A stretch of 64,000 nt of DNA from Flavivirga amylovorans (GTDB taxonomy: Bacteria; Bacteroidota; Bacteroidia; Flavobacteriales; Flavobacteriaceae), in assembly GCF_030540875.1 (NCBI RefSeq), contig NZ_JAUOEM010000001.1, positions 1,054,001-1,118,000 on the forward strand, read 5' to 3'. Positions 53,907 through 63,128 of the stretch are shown here, in pieces (within the stretch, counting starts at the first letter, position 1; the number at the start of each line of letters is the position of its first letter). The notes under the pieces were generated by a model that searched no databases, was not told the DNA's origin, and saw only the letters and a program-made list of their open reading frames with translations. The translations under genes and the position numbers were made by a program.

Positions 53907-55046
53907 TTAAAAAATAGAAGCAAACCAATGCGATATCATAGAAAGTAGATAAGATATGTCATTAATAACTGGAATATCATAACGCACGCCTTTGCCAATA
54001 GAATAAGCAACAAACAGAACATATAATAATAATAGCAATCTAGCATGAAGTTTCTTGATACCATTTTTAGCCAAGACAAATATAAAGAAGACGATTATCG
54101 TTGAAATTAAGAGGAGAATACGTAATTGTCCAACATTTTCAATAGTATCGCTACTCATTTCTATAGGGCCATAAATTAGTGTAAAAAGAAAAAGAGGCAA
54201 TCCAAGAGCAAAACAAACGTCAAAAATATTACTGCCTAAAGCATTAGCAACAGCATCATCGTAATTACCTTTCATAGCATCTTTGTATGAGATAATAGTA
54301 TCAGGTACGCTGGTCGCAGCAGATGCCAATACGACGGAAACAAAGTAAATAGGCATCCCAATAGCAGTTCCAAATTGCTCACAAGCTTCAACAAGCCAAA
54401 AACAAGCTAAGCCTATAAAAAGAACAGAAAGCACTAATAGACCAATAGCTTTGGCTTTATTAATTTTAGAGTCACCCATGACCACGGTAGCAAGATCTCC
54501 TTTAAATAGGGCAATACTTCTGTTACCACCATCTGCAGTCTCTTCATAATCGTTTTCTACATCTCCAGCTCCTTGACTTATTAACATATAAGCAACATAA
54601 ATAAAATATAACACCATCAAAATAAGTCCATGAGTCCAGTTTAAAGATGGCCCTGTAATCACAAAAATTAAAGCTAATTCGGCAATGATAAGTGAGATAC
54701 CATCCCGTAATATAACTTTTCTAGAGATTTCAATTTTCGAAGAAATGCCTTTTCCTATAACTACTAAAATTACAACCGCAGGAATAATCATAGCATTAAA
54801 AACGGCACTTCCCGCTGTAGTACCAATACCACCAGAAAAACCATCTTTATCTTTTAATACAAATAAGAAAAAAAGGGTCGTAAATAACTCAGGCAAACTA
54901 CTTCCAATGGCGTTGATAGTAGCCCCTTTAATACCTTCTTTCATGTTTCTACCTAAATAGTTTGAAGCCATTTCAAAACCATCGCAAGCTCTCCAAATAA
55001 TGATACAAGTAATTAAAATAAGTCCTAGGGAAGAAATAATAGCCAT
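53907..55046 (-). CDS. Sodium:calcium antiporter family protein
   Basis: This 379-residue CaCA-type transporter has about ten membrane helices. The two signature alpha-repeats are GATINAIGSSLPELFTTLFF near 39-58, with a following GTTAGSAVFNAMI, and VLASAATSVPDTIISYKDA near 241-259, with NALGSNIFDVCFALG near 268. These conserved acidic residues bind Ca2+ and Na+. It exchanges Na+ for Ca2+ or another cation. A -7 match TAGATTTG (minus strand, 55066-55073) lies 20 bp upstream. Confidence 0.88.
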   Translation of the reverse strand: MAIISSLGLILITCIIIWRACDGFEMASNYLGRNMKEGIKGATINAIGSSLPELFTTLFFLFVLKDKDGFSGGIGTTAGSAVFNAMIIPAVVILVVIGKGISSKIEISRKVILRDGISLIIAELALIFVITGPSLNWTHGLILMVLYFIYVAYMLISQGAGDVENDYEETADGGNRSIALFKGDLATVVMGDSKINKAKAIGLLVLSVLFIGLACFWLVEACEQFGTAIGMPIYFVSVVLASAATSVPDTIISYKDAMKGNYDDAVANALGSNIFDVCFALGLPLFLFTLIYGPIEMSSDTIENVGQLRILLLISTIIVFFIFVLAKNGIKKLHARLLLLLYVLFVAYSIGKGVRYDIPVINDISYLLSMISHWFASIF

Positions 55047-55065
55047 AAGTAGTATTTGTCTTTGG

Positions 55066-55073
55066 CAAATCTA
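55066..55073 (-). promoter_or_regulatory. Putative -7 box of the antiporter gene
   Basis: On the minus strand TAGATTTG matches TAnnTTTG, about 20 bp before the ATG at 55046. No TTTG stands at -33. Confidence 0.4.
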
Positions 55074-55258
55074 AAAAAATTAAAAGTAGAAAATAAAATC
55101 TAGTGACTATATAATATTTCAACGCATTAAAAAAGGCGAACTCACTTATATATTAGAGTTAACGATTTAGAATCTCTTAAAACAATGTTAAAACAGATAT
55201 AATAGCAAAAAGTGACTTCTATTTTTTTGTACATTTAAACGAATACATCTAATTAAAC

Positions 55259-55729
55259 ATGCCGCTTATGTCAACCTTCAATTTAAAAATCAATAATAAA
55301 AAGCATACTGTAGAAGCAGATGCAGACACGCCTTTGCTTTGGGTTTTAAGAGACCAAATCGATTTAGTAGGGACTAAATATGGTTGTGGAATAGGACAAT
55401 GTGGCGCTTGTACAGTGCATGTTGATGGTCATGCTATGAGAAGTTGTTTGCTTCCAGTTTCACAGGCTGAAGGTATGAATATAACAACCATTGAAGGACT
55501 ATCGGAAAACGGAAATCATCCTGTACAAATAGCATGGAAAGAAATTGATGTTCCCCAATGTGGGTATTGTCAATCGGGACAAATTATGACAGCTTCGGCA
55601 TTTTTGAATCAAAATTCAAATCCTAGTAGTTCAGAAATAAGAGACGCTATGCATGGAAATATATGTCGTTGTGCATCATACAACAGTATAGAAAAAGCAG
55701 TGAAAGTAGCAGCAGAAAAAATAAGTTAA
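55259..55729 (+). CDS. 2Fe-2S subunit of a molybdenum hydroxylase (IorA-like)
   Basis: This 156-residue small subunit carries two [2Fe-2S] clusters. The ferredoxin-type cluster cysteines are Cys43, Cys48, Cys51 (CGIGQCGAC) and Cys63. The C-terminal cluster cysteines are Cys101, Cys104 (CGYC), Cys136 and Cys138 (CRC). It passes electrons from the molybdenum subunit to an acceptor. The ATG at 55268 is an alternative start. It is first in a four-gene operon: the Mo subunit starts 23 bp later. Confidence 0.92.
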   Translation: MPLMSTFNLKINNKKHTVEADADTPLLWVLRDQIDLVGTKYGCGIGQCGACTVHVDGHAMRSCLLPVSQAEGMNITTIEGLSENGNHPVQIAWKEIDVPQCGYCQSGQIMTASAFLNQNSNPSSSEIRDAMHGNICRCASYNSIEKAVKVAAEKIS

Positions 55730-55752
55730 ACCTCAATAAAGTAAGAAACAAA

Positions 55753-57906
55753 ATGAATCTTTCAAAAACACAAACATTTAGTAGGAGGTCATTCTTAAAA
55801 ACATCGGCATTAGCCAGTGGAGGCATTCTTATTAGCTTCAACCTATTTACAGCTTGTAAAGATCATGTAGAACCGCCAATAGACATTAGTCAGTTAAATT
55901 TTAACGATTTTAATGCCTTTATAAGAATTTCAGATGAAGGTAAAGTCACCATATTTTCACCCAATCCGGAAATTGGTCAGGGAGTAAAAACGTCTATGCC
56001 TATGCTTATTGCAGAAGAACTGGATGTGCCCTGGGAAGATGTGTATGTTCAACAAGGCAAGCTTGATACTAAAAACTATTCGCGTCAGATGGCGGGAGGG
56101 AGTCAATCTATAAGGCATGGATGGGAACCGTTAAGGCAAACAGGGGCTACAGCTAAACAAATGTTAGTGAATGCAGCTGCGGCAAAATGGGGTGTTTCAG
56201 CTTCAGAATGTAAAGCGTCATTAGGTGTCATTACCAATAAGAAAGGTGAAAAACTAGGATATGGTGATGTTGTGAAAGAAGCCGCTTTGTTAAAAGTGCC
56301 TGAAGATGTTAAATTAAAAGATCCTAAAGATTTCACTATTATAGGTAAAGATATAAGTAATGTTGATATAGATGAAATCATTACAGGGAAACCTCTATTT
56401 GGTCTAGACTATAAAGAAGAAGGTCTGCTGTATGCATCAGTTTTAAGACCGCCCGCTTTTGGACAGGTTTTAGAGTCTTTTGATGATACAGATACAAAAA
56501 ATGTTAACGGCGTTATTGATGTTATTAAGTTTGGAGATAAAATTGCGGTTTTAGCAAGAAATACATGGACAGCTATGAAAGGGAAGAAAGCTTTGAAAGC
56601 TCTATGGAAGGAAGGTTCTAAAGCTGAAAGTACAGAATTTCATGATGCCGAGTTACTAAAAATATTAAATGGGAACAAGTTTAAAACTCGTAGAAAAGAT
56701 GGTAATGTAAAAAAAGCATTTGCTGAAGCGGATAAGATCTTGGAACGCATATACGAGTCACCATTTTTACCTCACAACTGTATGGAACCCATGAATTTCT
56801 TTGCTCATGTTACTGAAGAGAAAATAAATTTAGTTGGGCCTATACAAACTCCAAAATCGACAGCAGACAGAGTTGCAAAACTGCTAGAAAGAGATATTAG
56901 TGAGGTGTCTTTAAAAATGACCAGAATGGGAGGAGGTTTCGGTAGACGATTATACGGTGATTTTGCTTTAGAAGCAGCAGAAGTTTCAAATTTAGCTAAA
57001 AAACCTGTAAAAGTGGTATTCTCTAGAGAAGACGATATGACTGCTGGAACTTATAGACCAGCAACCAAATATAAAATTGCAGCATCAATCAAAGACGGAA
57101 AGTTAACAGGATATCATTTAAAAGAAGCTTGTATTAATAGAAATATGTATGGATTAATTCCAAATTTCTTTCCAGCGGCAGCCATCGAGAATTATCAAGT
57201 TGATACCGCTAATTATAAAAGTAATATAACAACAGGAGCTTGGAGAGCACCATACACTAACTTTCTTGCAAGTGCAGAGCAAAGCTTTTTTGATGAATTA
57301 GCAGAGGTTCTAGAGGTGGACCGTGTTCAATTACATTTAGATTTATTAGAAAATGTAAAAAATAATCCGAAACCCAATATAGAATATAGCCCAGAACGTT
57401 TACAAGGCGTTATAAAAATGGTGGTCGATACATCTAATTGGGGAAAGACAGAAGCAGGAGTTTATCAAGGGTTTTCAGTGTACTATTGTCATAACACGCA
57501 TGTCGCAGAAGTTGCAGACATTATTATGGAAAATGGTAACCCGGTAGTAAAAAAAGTAACCTGTGCTGTAGATTGTGGTATTGTTGTAAACCCACTGGGA
57601 GCATTAAACCAAATTAAGGGAGGTGTCATTGACGGTATAGGGCATGCTATGTATGGTGAGTTAACTTTTAAAGAAGGAAGGCCACAATCTAATAATTTCA
57701 ATACCTATCAACTAATTAGAATGGGACAGACGCCACAGGTAGATGTTCATTTTGTTAAAAGTGATATCGCTCCAACCGGTTTGGGAGAACCTACATTACC
57801 GCCGGTAGGTGCTGCAGTAGCTAACGCTATTTATAAAGCTACAGGAAAAAGATTAACCAAACAGCCATATATTCATAATATGGATTTAGAAAAGGTGGTA
57901 GGATAA
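55753..57906 (+). CDS. Tat-exported molybdopterin subunit of a xanthine dehydrogenase/IorB-family hydroxylase
   Basis: The start is placed at the ATG at 55753 (717 residues) because a twin-arginine signal follows at once (SRRSFLKTSALASGG). The earlier ATG at 55663 lies inside the small-subunit gene. It contains the aldehyde oxidase/xanthine dehydrogenase Mo-binding domains in two copies typical of IorB. Segments include NPEIGQGVKTSMP, RMGGGFGRRLYGDF, GAWRAP and GVIDGIGHAMYGEL. GLGEPTLPPVGAAVANAIY carries the catalytic Glu. With the small subunit it should hydroxylate an aldehyde or N-heterocycle in the periplasm. The substrate is unknown. Confidence 0.9.
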   Translation: MNLSKTQTFSRRSFLKTSALASGGILISFNLFTACKDHVEPPIDISQLNFNDFNAFIRISDEGKVTIFSPNPEIGQGVKTSMPMLIAEELDVPWEDVYVQQGKLDTKNYSRQMAGGSQSIRHGWEPLRQTGATAKQMLVNAAAAKWGVSASECKASLGVITNKKGEKLGYGDVVKEAALLKVPEDVKLKDPKDFTIIGKDISNVDIDEIITGKPLFGLDYKEEGLLYASVLRPPAFGQVLESFDDTDTKNVNGVIDVIKFGDKIAVLARNTWTAMKGKKALKALWKEGSKAESTEFHDAELLKILNGNKFKTRRKDGNVKKAFAEADKILERIYESPFLPHNCMEPMNFFAHVTEEKINLVGPIQTPKSTADRVAKLLERDISEVSLKMTRMGGGFGRRLYGDFALEAAEVSNLAKKPVKVVFSREDDMTAGTYRPATKYKIAASIKDGKLTGYHLKEACINRNMYGLIPNFFPAAAIENYQVDTANYKSNITTGAWRAPYTNFLASAEQSFFDELAEVLEVDRVQLHLDLLENVKNNPKPNIEYSPERLQGVIKMVVDTSNWGKTEAGVYQGFSVYYCHNTHVAEVADIIMENGNPVVKKVTCAVDCGIVVNPLGALNQIKGGVIDGIGHAMYGELTFKEGRPQSNNFNTYQLIRMGQTPQVDVHFVKSDIAPTGLGEPTLPPVGAAVANAIYKATGKRLTKQPYIHNMDLEKVVG

Positions 57907-57915
57907 TCTTCGTTT

Positions 57916-58935
57916 ATGACACATGAATTTAAAGACATTGTTAATCAAGCTGAAATAGCTGATAAAAAAGGAATCAAATCGGTTTTGGCATCTGTCGTAT
58001 CGCTAGATGGTTCGTCCTATAGAAAGCCAGGAGTTAGGATGCTTATTCTGGAAGATGGGAAAATGATTGGAGCCGTGAGTGGAGGCTGTGTAGAAAAAGA
58101 AATTCTGTTACAATCTGAATCTGTTTTTAAGACAGGAGTATCTAAAATGATGACCTATGACGGTAGATACAGATTAGGTTGTGAAGGAGTCCTATATATT
58201 TTAATAGAAATATTCGAACCGAATAACGCTTTTAAAAAAGCTTTTTTTAGTGCTTTGGAAGAAAGAAAATCATTCGAAATTAGGTCCTATTTTGATAAAA
58301 AAGAGGCCTTGGTTTCAGGAATAGGGTCTTGGGTGAAAATTAAAGAGTCTATCTTTTCATTACAAAAAAACAGAAAAAAACTAAAAACAAAGAATTCATT
58401 ATCGCTTTTTAAACAAAGTATGCTACCATGTTTTAAACTTGTTATTATAGGCGCAGAGCATGATGCCGTACAGCTATGTAAATATGCAGCATTAACAGGG
58501 TGGGAGGTTGCGATTATTTCTGGACCATCAGAATCTAAATCGATTGCAAATTTCCCAGGAGCCAAGAGCTTTCAAGCTGTTTCAGCAGAAAATATGGAAA
58601 CAATATCTATCGATAATCAAACGGCTATTGTATTGATGACTCATAATTTTGCTAATGATCTTAGATACTTAGTGCAATTAAAAAACACAAATCCTGTTTA
58701 TATTGGCGTACTAGGTCCAGCAAAGCGCAGAGAAGATTTATTATCCCAGTTTATAGAATATTGCCCAGAAGTAGACCATACTTTTTTAGATGCTATTTAT
58801 GGCCCCGCTGGATTAAATATTGGTTCTGAAACACCACAGGAAATTGCCATTTCTATAGTATCAGAAATATTATCTGTAGCTAGAAAACAAGACCCAATAT
58901 CGTTAAGTAAAAAAACAGGTAAGATTCACTCATAA
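57916..58935 (+). CDS. XdhC family molybdenum cofactor insertion chaperone
   Basis: This 339-residue protein has an N-terminal XdhC/CoxI domain with GSSYRKPGVRMLI and GAVSGGCVE. A C-terminal Rossmann domain follows at about 170-320, with LVIIGAEHDAVQLCKYA and LMTHNFANDLRYLVQL. XdhC proteins bind and protect (and in some cases help sulfurate) the molybdenum cofactor before insertion into hydroxylases. It lies 9 bp after the Mo subunit gene and 10 bp before the MocA-like gene, so it is dedicated to this enzyme. Confidence 0.88.
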   Translation: MTHEFKDIVNQAEIADKKGIKSVLASVVSLDGSSYRKPGVRMLILEDGKMIGAVSGGCVEKEILLQSESVFKTGVSKMMTYDGRYRLGCEGVLYILIEIFEPNNAFKKAFFSALEERKSFEIRSYFDKKEALVSGIGSWVKIKESIFSLQKNRKKLKTKNSLSLFKQSMLPCFKLVIIGAEHDAVQLCKYAALTGWEVAIISGPSESKSIANFPGAKSFQAVSAENMETISIDNQTAIVLMTHNFANDLRYLVQLKNTNPVYIGVLGPAKRREDLLSQFIEYCPEVDHTFLDAIYGPAGLNIGSETPQEIAISIVSEILSVARKQDPISLSKKTGKIHS

Positions 58936-58945
58936 ATATTTTAAA

Positions 58946-59557
58946 GTGTCCAAGTATTCTTTAAACATTCCTATAGTTATTTTAGCAGCAGGAGCTTCAA
59001 AACGTATGGGGACAGCAAAGCAATTACTATCATGGGGAGATACGACACTTTTAGGACATGCTATTCAAACAACATTAAAGACCTGTACTAATGATGTTTT
59101 TGTAGTATTGGGAGCCAACTACCAAGCTATAAAGAATGAAATAAGTAAGTTTCCTGTGACCATTATTAAAAACGAAGATTGGAAATTAGGTTTGGGTAAA
59201 TCCATAGCCATTGCCGCTATTCATATTTTAAATGAAAGACCAAAGGCTGAGGCTGTACTTATTTGTTTAGCGGATCAACCATTCATAAATACAGAATTTT
59301 TAAATACTTTAATCCAAAACTTCGTGCCAAATACAAATCAAATTATAGCAACTACTTATAAAAATGATGTGTCTGGTGTTCCTGTAATTTTTGATAAAAT
59401 ATACTTGCCTGAATTATCAAAATTAGATGATGATAAAGGGGCTAAAAGACTTCTTGAAAAATATACTGCTTTGGTAAAAAGATGTAAACCTAAATTAGAA
59501 AATATCGATTTAGACTATAAAGAGGACTATGAAAATCTACATAGAAGTCAATTTTAA
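58946..59557 (+). CDS. mocA: Nucleotidyltransferase family protein, MocA-like (molybdopterin cytidylyltransferase)
   Basis: This 203-residue enzyme starts with the nucleotide-binding motif ILAAGASKRMGTAKQLL and has the LADQPFI metal motif near 112. It transfers CMP (or GMP) onto molybdopterin. Next to a molybdenum hydroxylase, the expected product is MCD cofactor. The start is GTG. It ends the operon, and a terminator follows 13 bp after the stop. The symbol is by similarity of fold and context; MobA-like activity is not excluded. Confidence 0.8.
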   Translation: MSKYSLNIPIVILAAGASKRMGTAKQLLSWGDTTLLGHAIQTTLKTCTNDVFVVLGANYQAIKNEISKFPVTIIKNEDWKLGLGKSIAIAAIHILNERPKAEAVLICLADQPFINTEFLNTLIQNFVPNTNQIIATTYKNDVSGVPVIFDKIYLPELSKLDDDKGAKRLLEKYTALVKRCKPKLENIDLDYKEDYENLHRSQF

Positions 59558-59570
59558 GCAATATAATTAG

Positions 59571-59612
59571 GTTGTTTTTCTTACATATGATATAAGGAAA
59601 ACAACTTTTTTT
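59571..59612 (+). terminator. Intrinsic terminator after the molybdenum hydroxylase operon
   Basis: GTTGTTTTTCTTA (59571-59583) pairs with TAAGGAAAACAAC at 59592-59604 (12 of 13), followed by seven or more T's. It closes the four-gene operon. Confidence 0.85.
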
Positions 59613-59700
59613 ACTTTAATTATTATTTTACCTCTTTATTGATTTTATAATTCAGTTTTATAGTTCAAAAAAATCTGAAACCACTAATTTTATAATTCAC

Positions 59701-59886
59701 ATGAAAACTAATCAAATCTTTCGTGTTGATAACATTATGAATACATTTCAATTAAATGGAAATAATGGCATTGCGTCATTTAGTCTAACAGTTAATTCTG
59801 CTAAACGAGTCATTTATATTGCAATTGGTTTTACTTTAGGTGTTTTAGCAATTAATTACATCAATGCTAAAAGATGCTATTATTAA
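59701..59886 (+). CDS. 61-residue putative membrane protein
   Basis: ATG at 59701 opens 61 codons. The N-terminal ~35 residues are polar, then one hydrophobic segment (VIYIAIGFTLGVLAINYI) and a short basic tail (NAKRCYY). It stands alone between a terminator (59612) and palindromic element F, with its own A/T-rich leader. The distinct hydrophobic segment argues for translation, but no family is recognised. Confidence 0.5.
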   Translation: MKTNQIFRVDNIMNTFQLNGNNGIASFSLTVNSAKRVIYIAIGFTLGVLAINYINAKRCYY

Positions 59887-59889
59887 TTT

Positions 59890-60025
59890 AAAGAGGCTGT
59901 CTAAAAAGTGATATATTTTGTCATCAGAGCACAGCGAAGAATCTTATTGGTTTATAAATCAAAATATTAAAACCTTTATAGATTCTTCATTTCATTCAGA
60001 ATGACACTTTTTAGACAGCCTCTTT
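59890..60025. repeat. Palindromic intergenic element, copy F (21-bp perfect terminal inverted repeats)
   Basis: The arms 59890-59910 and 60005-60025 are perfectly complementary over 21 bp (core GGCTGTCTAAAAAGTG). The interior has GTCATCAGAG, GAAGAATCT and AGATTCTTCATTTC, itself nearly palindromic. The right arm runs into TTTTTT, giving a strong terminator for the small gene just before. Confidence 0.85.
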
Positions 60026-60097
60026 TTTCTTTTGAGAATTGCTATTTAAAAAAAACTTAATTTTACTAATAATAGAAATTGAATATAGCATAGTTTC

Positions 60098-62392
60098 ATG
60101 AGTGGATCTCCAATAGATAAAGCAAATACACCAGAAGAATTCAAAAACTTAAAAACAACAAAGCCAGCAAGAAATAGTGGTGGTTTTAAAGGTTTGAAAG
60201 CTGCAGTTACACATGTTTCAAAATATATGAACCCTGCAGATGCTATTAAAATTTCAACTAAAATAAATCAAAAAGGAGGGTTTGATTGTCCAGGTTGTGC
60301 TTGGCCAGATCCAGATGATGAACGTTCCTCATTAGGGGAATACTGTGAAAATGGTATGAAAGCCATGTCTGAAGAAATGCAAAACAAAACCATTGGTCAT
60401 GAGTTTTTTACAGACCATTCCGTTGAAGAACTTGCTAATTTATCCGATTTTGAAATCGGGAAATCGGGACGTCTTTCAGAACCCATGTTTTTGGCAGAAG
60501 GCGCCTCTCATTATCAGCCCATATCCTGGGAATTGGTCTTTGAAAAAGTTGGGACGCATCTAAATGCTTTAAATAATCCAGACGAAGCCGTTTTTTATAC
60601 ATCAGGAAGAACGACTAATGAAGCGGCCTTTTTATATCAATTATTTGTTCGTGAATTTGGAACGGCTAACCTTCCAGACTGCTCTAATATGTGCCATGAA
60701 GCTAGTGGAAGTGCGCTTTCTGAAACCTTAGGTATCGGAAAAGGTTCTGTGACTTTAGATGATTTGTATAAAGCAGAATTGGTTATGGTTATTGGTCAGA
60801 ATCCAGGAACAAACCACCCGAGAATGCTAACAGCTTTAGAAAAATGTAAAAAGAATGGTGGGAAAATTATAGCAATCAACCCATTGCCAGAAGCGGGGCT
60901 TATTAAATTTACGAATCCACAAAACCCTATTAAATTATTAACAGGAGGTACCAAATTAGCTGATGTATTTGTGCCTATCACCATAAATGGAGATGTGGCA
61001 CTTGTAAAGGCTTTATTGCTTAAGTTATTAGAAAAAGAAACCTCTGAAGGAAATGTATTTGATAAGGAGTTTATCAACGAGCACACCCATGGTTACGATG
61101 CCTTTATTTCAGATTTAAAACAATTTGATTTTGATGATTGTTTGGGGCTATCAGGCGTCTCTAGATCTACGTTTGATGCTATTTTCGATTTAGTTCTAAA
61201 CAAAAAAAAGATTATCATTTGCTGGGCTATGGGGCTTACGCAGCATGAGAATGCCGTTGATAATATTCGCGAATTAGTGAATTTGTTATTATTAAAAGGA
61301 AGTATAGGAAAAGAAGGCGCAGGTACCTGTCCCGTTCGTGGGCATTCTAATGTACAAGGCGATAGAACGGTTGGAATTTGGGAAGCAGCACCACAAGCTT
61401 TTTTAGATAAAATTGAAGATAAATATGGCTTTAAGCCCACTACAAAACATGGGTATTCGGTAATTGATGCCATTAAAGCCATGAACGAGAAAAAAGCCAA
61501 AGTATTTTTTGGTTTGGGAGGTAATTTTATCTCTGCAGTTCCAGACACTAATTATTCTGCTCAAGGATTGGCTAACTGTAATTTAACTGTCCATGTAAGT
61601 ACGAAGTTAAATCGTTCGCATTTAGTTACAGGTAAAGAAGCTTTAATATTACCCTGTTTAGGCCGTGCCGAAAAAGATTATCAAAAAACAGGCATTCAAA
61701 CCCAAAGTGTAGAAAATTCTATGGGTATTGTATCATCTACCAAAGGTGTTTTAGAACCTTGTTCTGATACCTTATTAAGTGAGGTGGCTGTGGTTTGTAA
61801 CATAGCACATGCAACTTTAAAAGAACGTTCTAAAATCAATTGGCTTCAATATAAAGATGATTATAATTTAGTTCGTGATGATATTCAGGAAGTTGTAGAA
61901 GGATTTCAAGATTACAATGAAAAACTTAAACAACCCTCAGGTTTTTATTTACCTAATGGAGCCAGAATAAGAAAATTTAAAACAGCTACAGGAAAAGCAA
62001 ATTTCTCTTTAAATAAATTGCCAGAATGGAAGCTTAAAGATTCAGAATTAATTATGATGACCATTCGTAGTCACGATCAATTTAATACGACTATTTATGG
62101 TTTAAATGATCGTTATCGTGGTGTTTTTAATGAACGACGAATTATTTTTATGAATCGCGAAGACATGAAAAGTAGAAACCTTGAAGAGCACCAGGTTGTA
62201 AACTTAACTTCAGAATTTAATGGTAAACTCAGAAAAGCCAATAACTTCAAAGTTGTTGGTTATGATATTCCTAAAAACTGTTGTGCGACTTATTTTCCAG
62301 AAACAAATGTGTTAGTACCTATAGATAGTTATGCGCATACAGCGAAAACACCAGCTTCTAAGAGTATTATTATTACCGTGAAAGCGAATTAG
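60098..62392 (+). CDS. FdhF/YdeP family molybdopterin oxidoreductase
   Basis: This 764-residue enzyme has a two-cysteine N-terminal site, Cys64 and Cys67 in GGFDCPGCAWPDPDDERSSL (shortened here), as in YdeP/FdhF-like proteins. Mo-bis-guanine-dinucleotide segments follow: FYTSGRTTNEAAFLYQLFVR in part, MVIGQNPGTNHPRML, INPLPEAGL, GTCPVRGHSNVQGDR and RSHDQFNTTIYGLNDRYRG, with the molydopterin_binding domain at about 640-760. The reaction is unknown (E. coli YdeP is linked to acid resistance). Its neighbours are other molybdenum-related genes and nirB. Its stop overlaps the convergent toxin gene's stop. Confidence 0.88.
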   Translation: MSGSPIDKANTPEEFKNLKTTKPARNSGGFKGLKAAVTHVSKYMNPADAIKISTKINQKGGFDCPGCAWPDPDDERSSLGEYCENGMKAMSEEMQNKTIGHEFFTDHSVEELANLSDFEIGKSGRLSEPMFLAEGASHYQPISWELVFEKVGTHLNALNNPDEAVFYTSGRTTNEAAFLYQLFVREFGTANLPDCSNMCHEASGSALSETLGIGKGSVTLDDLYKAELVMVIGQNPGTNHPRMLTALEKCKKNGGKIIAINPLPEAGLIKFTNPQNPIKLLTGGTKLADVFVPITINGDVALVKALLLKLLEKETSEGNVFDKEFINEHTHGYDAFISDLKQFDFDDCLGLSGVSRSTFDAIFDLVLNKKKIIICWAMGLTQHENAVDNIRELVNLLLLKGSIGKEGAGTCPVRGHSNVQGDRTVGIWEAAPQAFLDKIEDKYGFKPTTKHGYSVIDAIKAMNEKKAKVFFGLGGNFISAVPDTNYSAQGLANCNLTVHVSTKLNRSHLVTGKEALILPCLGRAEKDYQKTGIQTQSVENSMGIVSSTKGVLEPCSDTLLSEVAVVCNIAHATLKERSKINWLQYKDDYNLVRDDIQEVVEGFQDYNEKLKQPSGFYLPNGARIRKFKTATGKANFSLNKLPEWKLKDSELIMMTIRSHDQFNTTIYGLNDRYRGVFNERRIIFMNREDMKSRNLEEHQVVNLTSEFNGKLRKANNFKVVGYDIPKNCCATYFPETNVLVPIDSYAHTAKTPASKSIIITVKAN

Positions 62393-62682
62393 ATTTTACT
62401 TTTTAAGTTTTTAGGATTTTGTTTGTCGTTCCAGAAGAGTAATATTTCTAGTGTGTTTTCATCTAAAGCCCTGTAAATTAATGTAGTTTTCTTTGAAATA
62501 GTTAAATTCATATGACCACTTCCTGAATGTTTGCCTAATAAAGGAAATTTTTTAAGCTGTTCTAAAACGTCTTAAACTAAATTAATAAAGGATGTAGCTT
62601 CTTTGTTTGTCCATTTTTTAAGAATAAAATCTATTTCAGCTTCAAAAGATAATTCAGTTGTTTTAGTCCAAAAAATTCTCAT
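62389..62682 (-). pseudogene. RelE/ParE-type toxin with a premature ochre codon
   Basis: In one frame of 98 codons, 62682 to 62389, the sequence begins MRIFWTKTTELSFEAEIDF and continues VLEQLKKFPLLGKHSGSGH and KKTTLIYRALDENTLEILLFW, a RelE/ParE toxin. Codon 37 (62572-62574) is TAA in the context INLV-stop-DVLEQ, probably a former CAA or GAA. The truncated 36-residue product would be inactive. It starts 5 bp after the antitoxin stop, so the module organisation (antitoxin first) is intact but the toxin is dead. Confidence 0.8.
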
Positions 62683-62687
62683 AGAAT

Positions 62688-62930
62688 TTAAAAAAGATTG
62701 TACTTAGCTCTAATATTAGCCATTACTTCTTCATGGGACTTAACACGACCTTGTTCAGAATCTTCTATGCTTTGAGATAAGAGTCTTTGAATAGATTCAG
62801 GTAATTCAGAAATTGAACTCTGTTGAGCTATATCTTCGTTTATTACTTGTTCAAGCTTATATAAGGTTTCTTCATCTGAAACTTTCATCAACTTTTTAAC
62901 TATTTTATATTTTCTAGCTTCTAAATCCAT
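62688..62930 (-). CDS. Antitoxin of a RelE/ParE-type module
   Basis: The start is placed at the ATG at 62930 (80 residues: MDLEARKYKIVKKLMKVSD...). A frame extends 10 codons upstream but with repeated Met/Tyr residues that are unlikely. It is a small helical protein of the common Bacteroidota addiction-module antitoxin type, with VKSHEEVMANIRAKYNLF at the end, the usual toxin-binding tail. It precedes the damaged toxin gene by 5 bp. It may now be a free antitoxin, useful against homologous toxins elsewhere. Confidence 0.8.
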   Translation of the reverse strand: MDLEARKYKIVKKLMKVSDEETLYKLEQVINEDIAQQSSISELPESIQRLLSQSIEDSEQGRVKSHEEVMANIRAKYNLF

Positions 62931-63128
62931 AACCATCATGTATACATACAAATATAACAAAAATTGCTCCTAAAATAGTATAATATGAGCTGAGGATGAC
63001 ATCAATAAGTTGATTCATTGAAATTTATTCATTTTTAATTCATGCCCTTATATTTTATCTAATGGATAATTATTCTGACACTAATCTGAGAAATCGTTAA
63101 TAATCAATAACTCGCTAAAAATTATTAA

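Noticed and set aside
55663-55752. ATG at 55663 as start of the molybdopterin subunit
   Set aside because: It lies inside the 2Fe-2S subunit gene and puts 30 residues before the twin-arginine motif; the ATG at 55753 is better placed.
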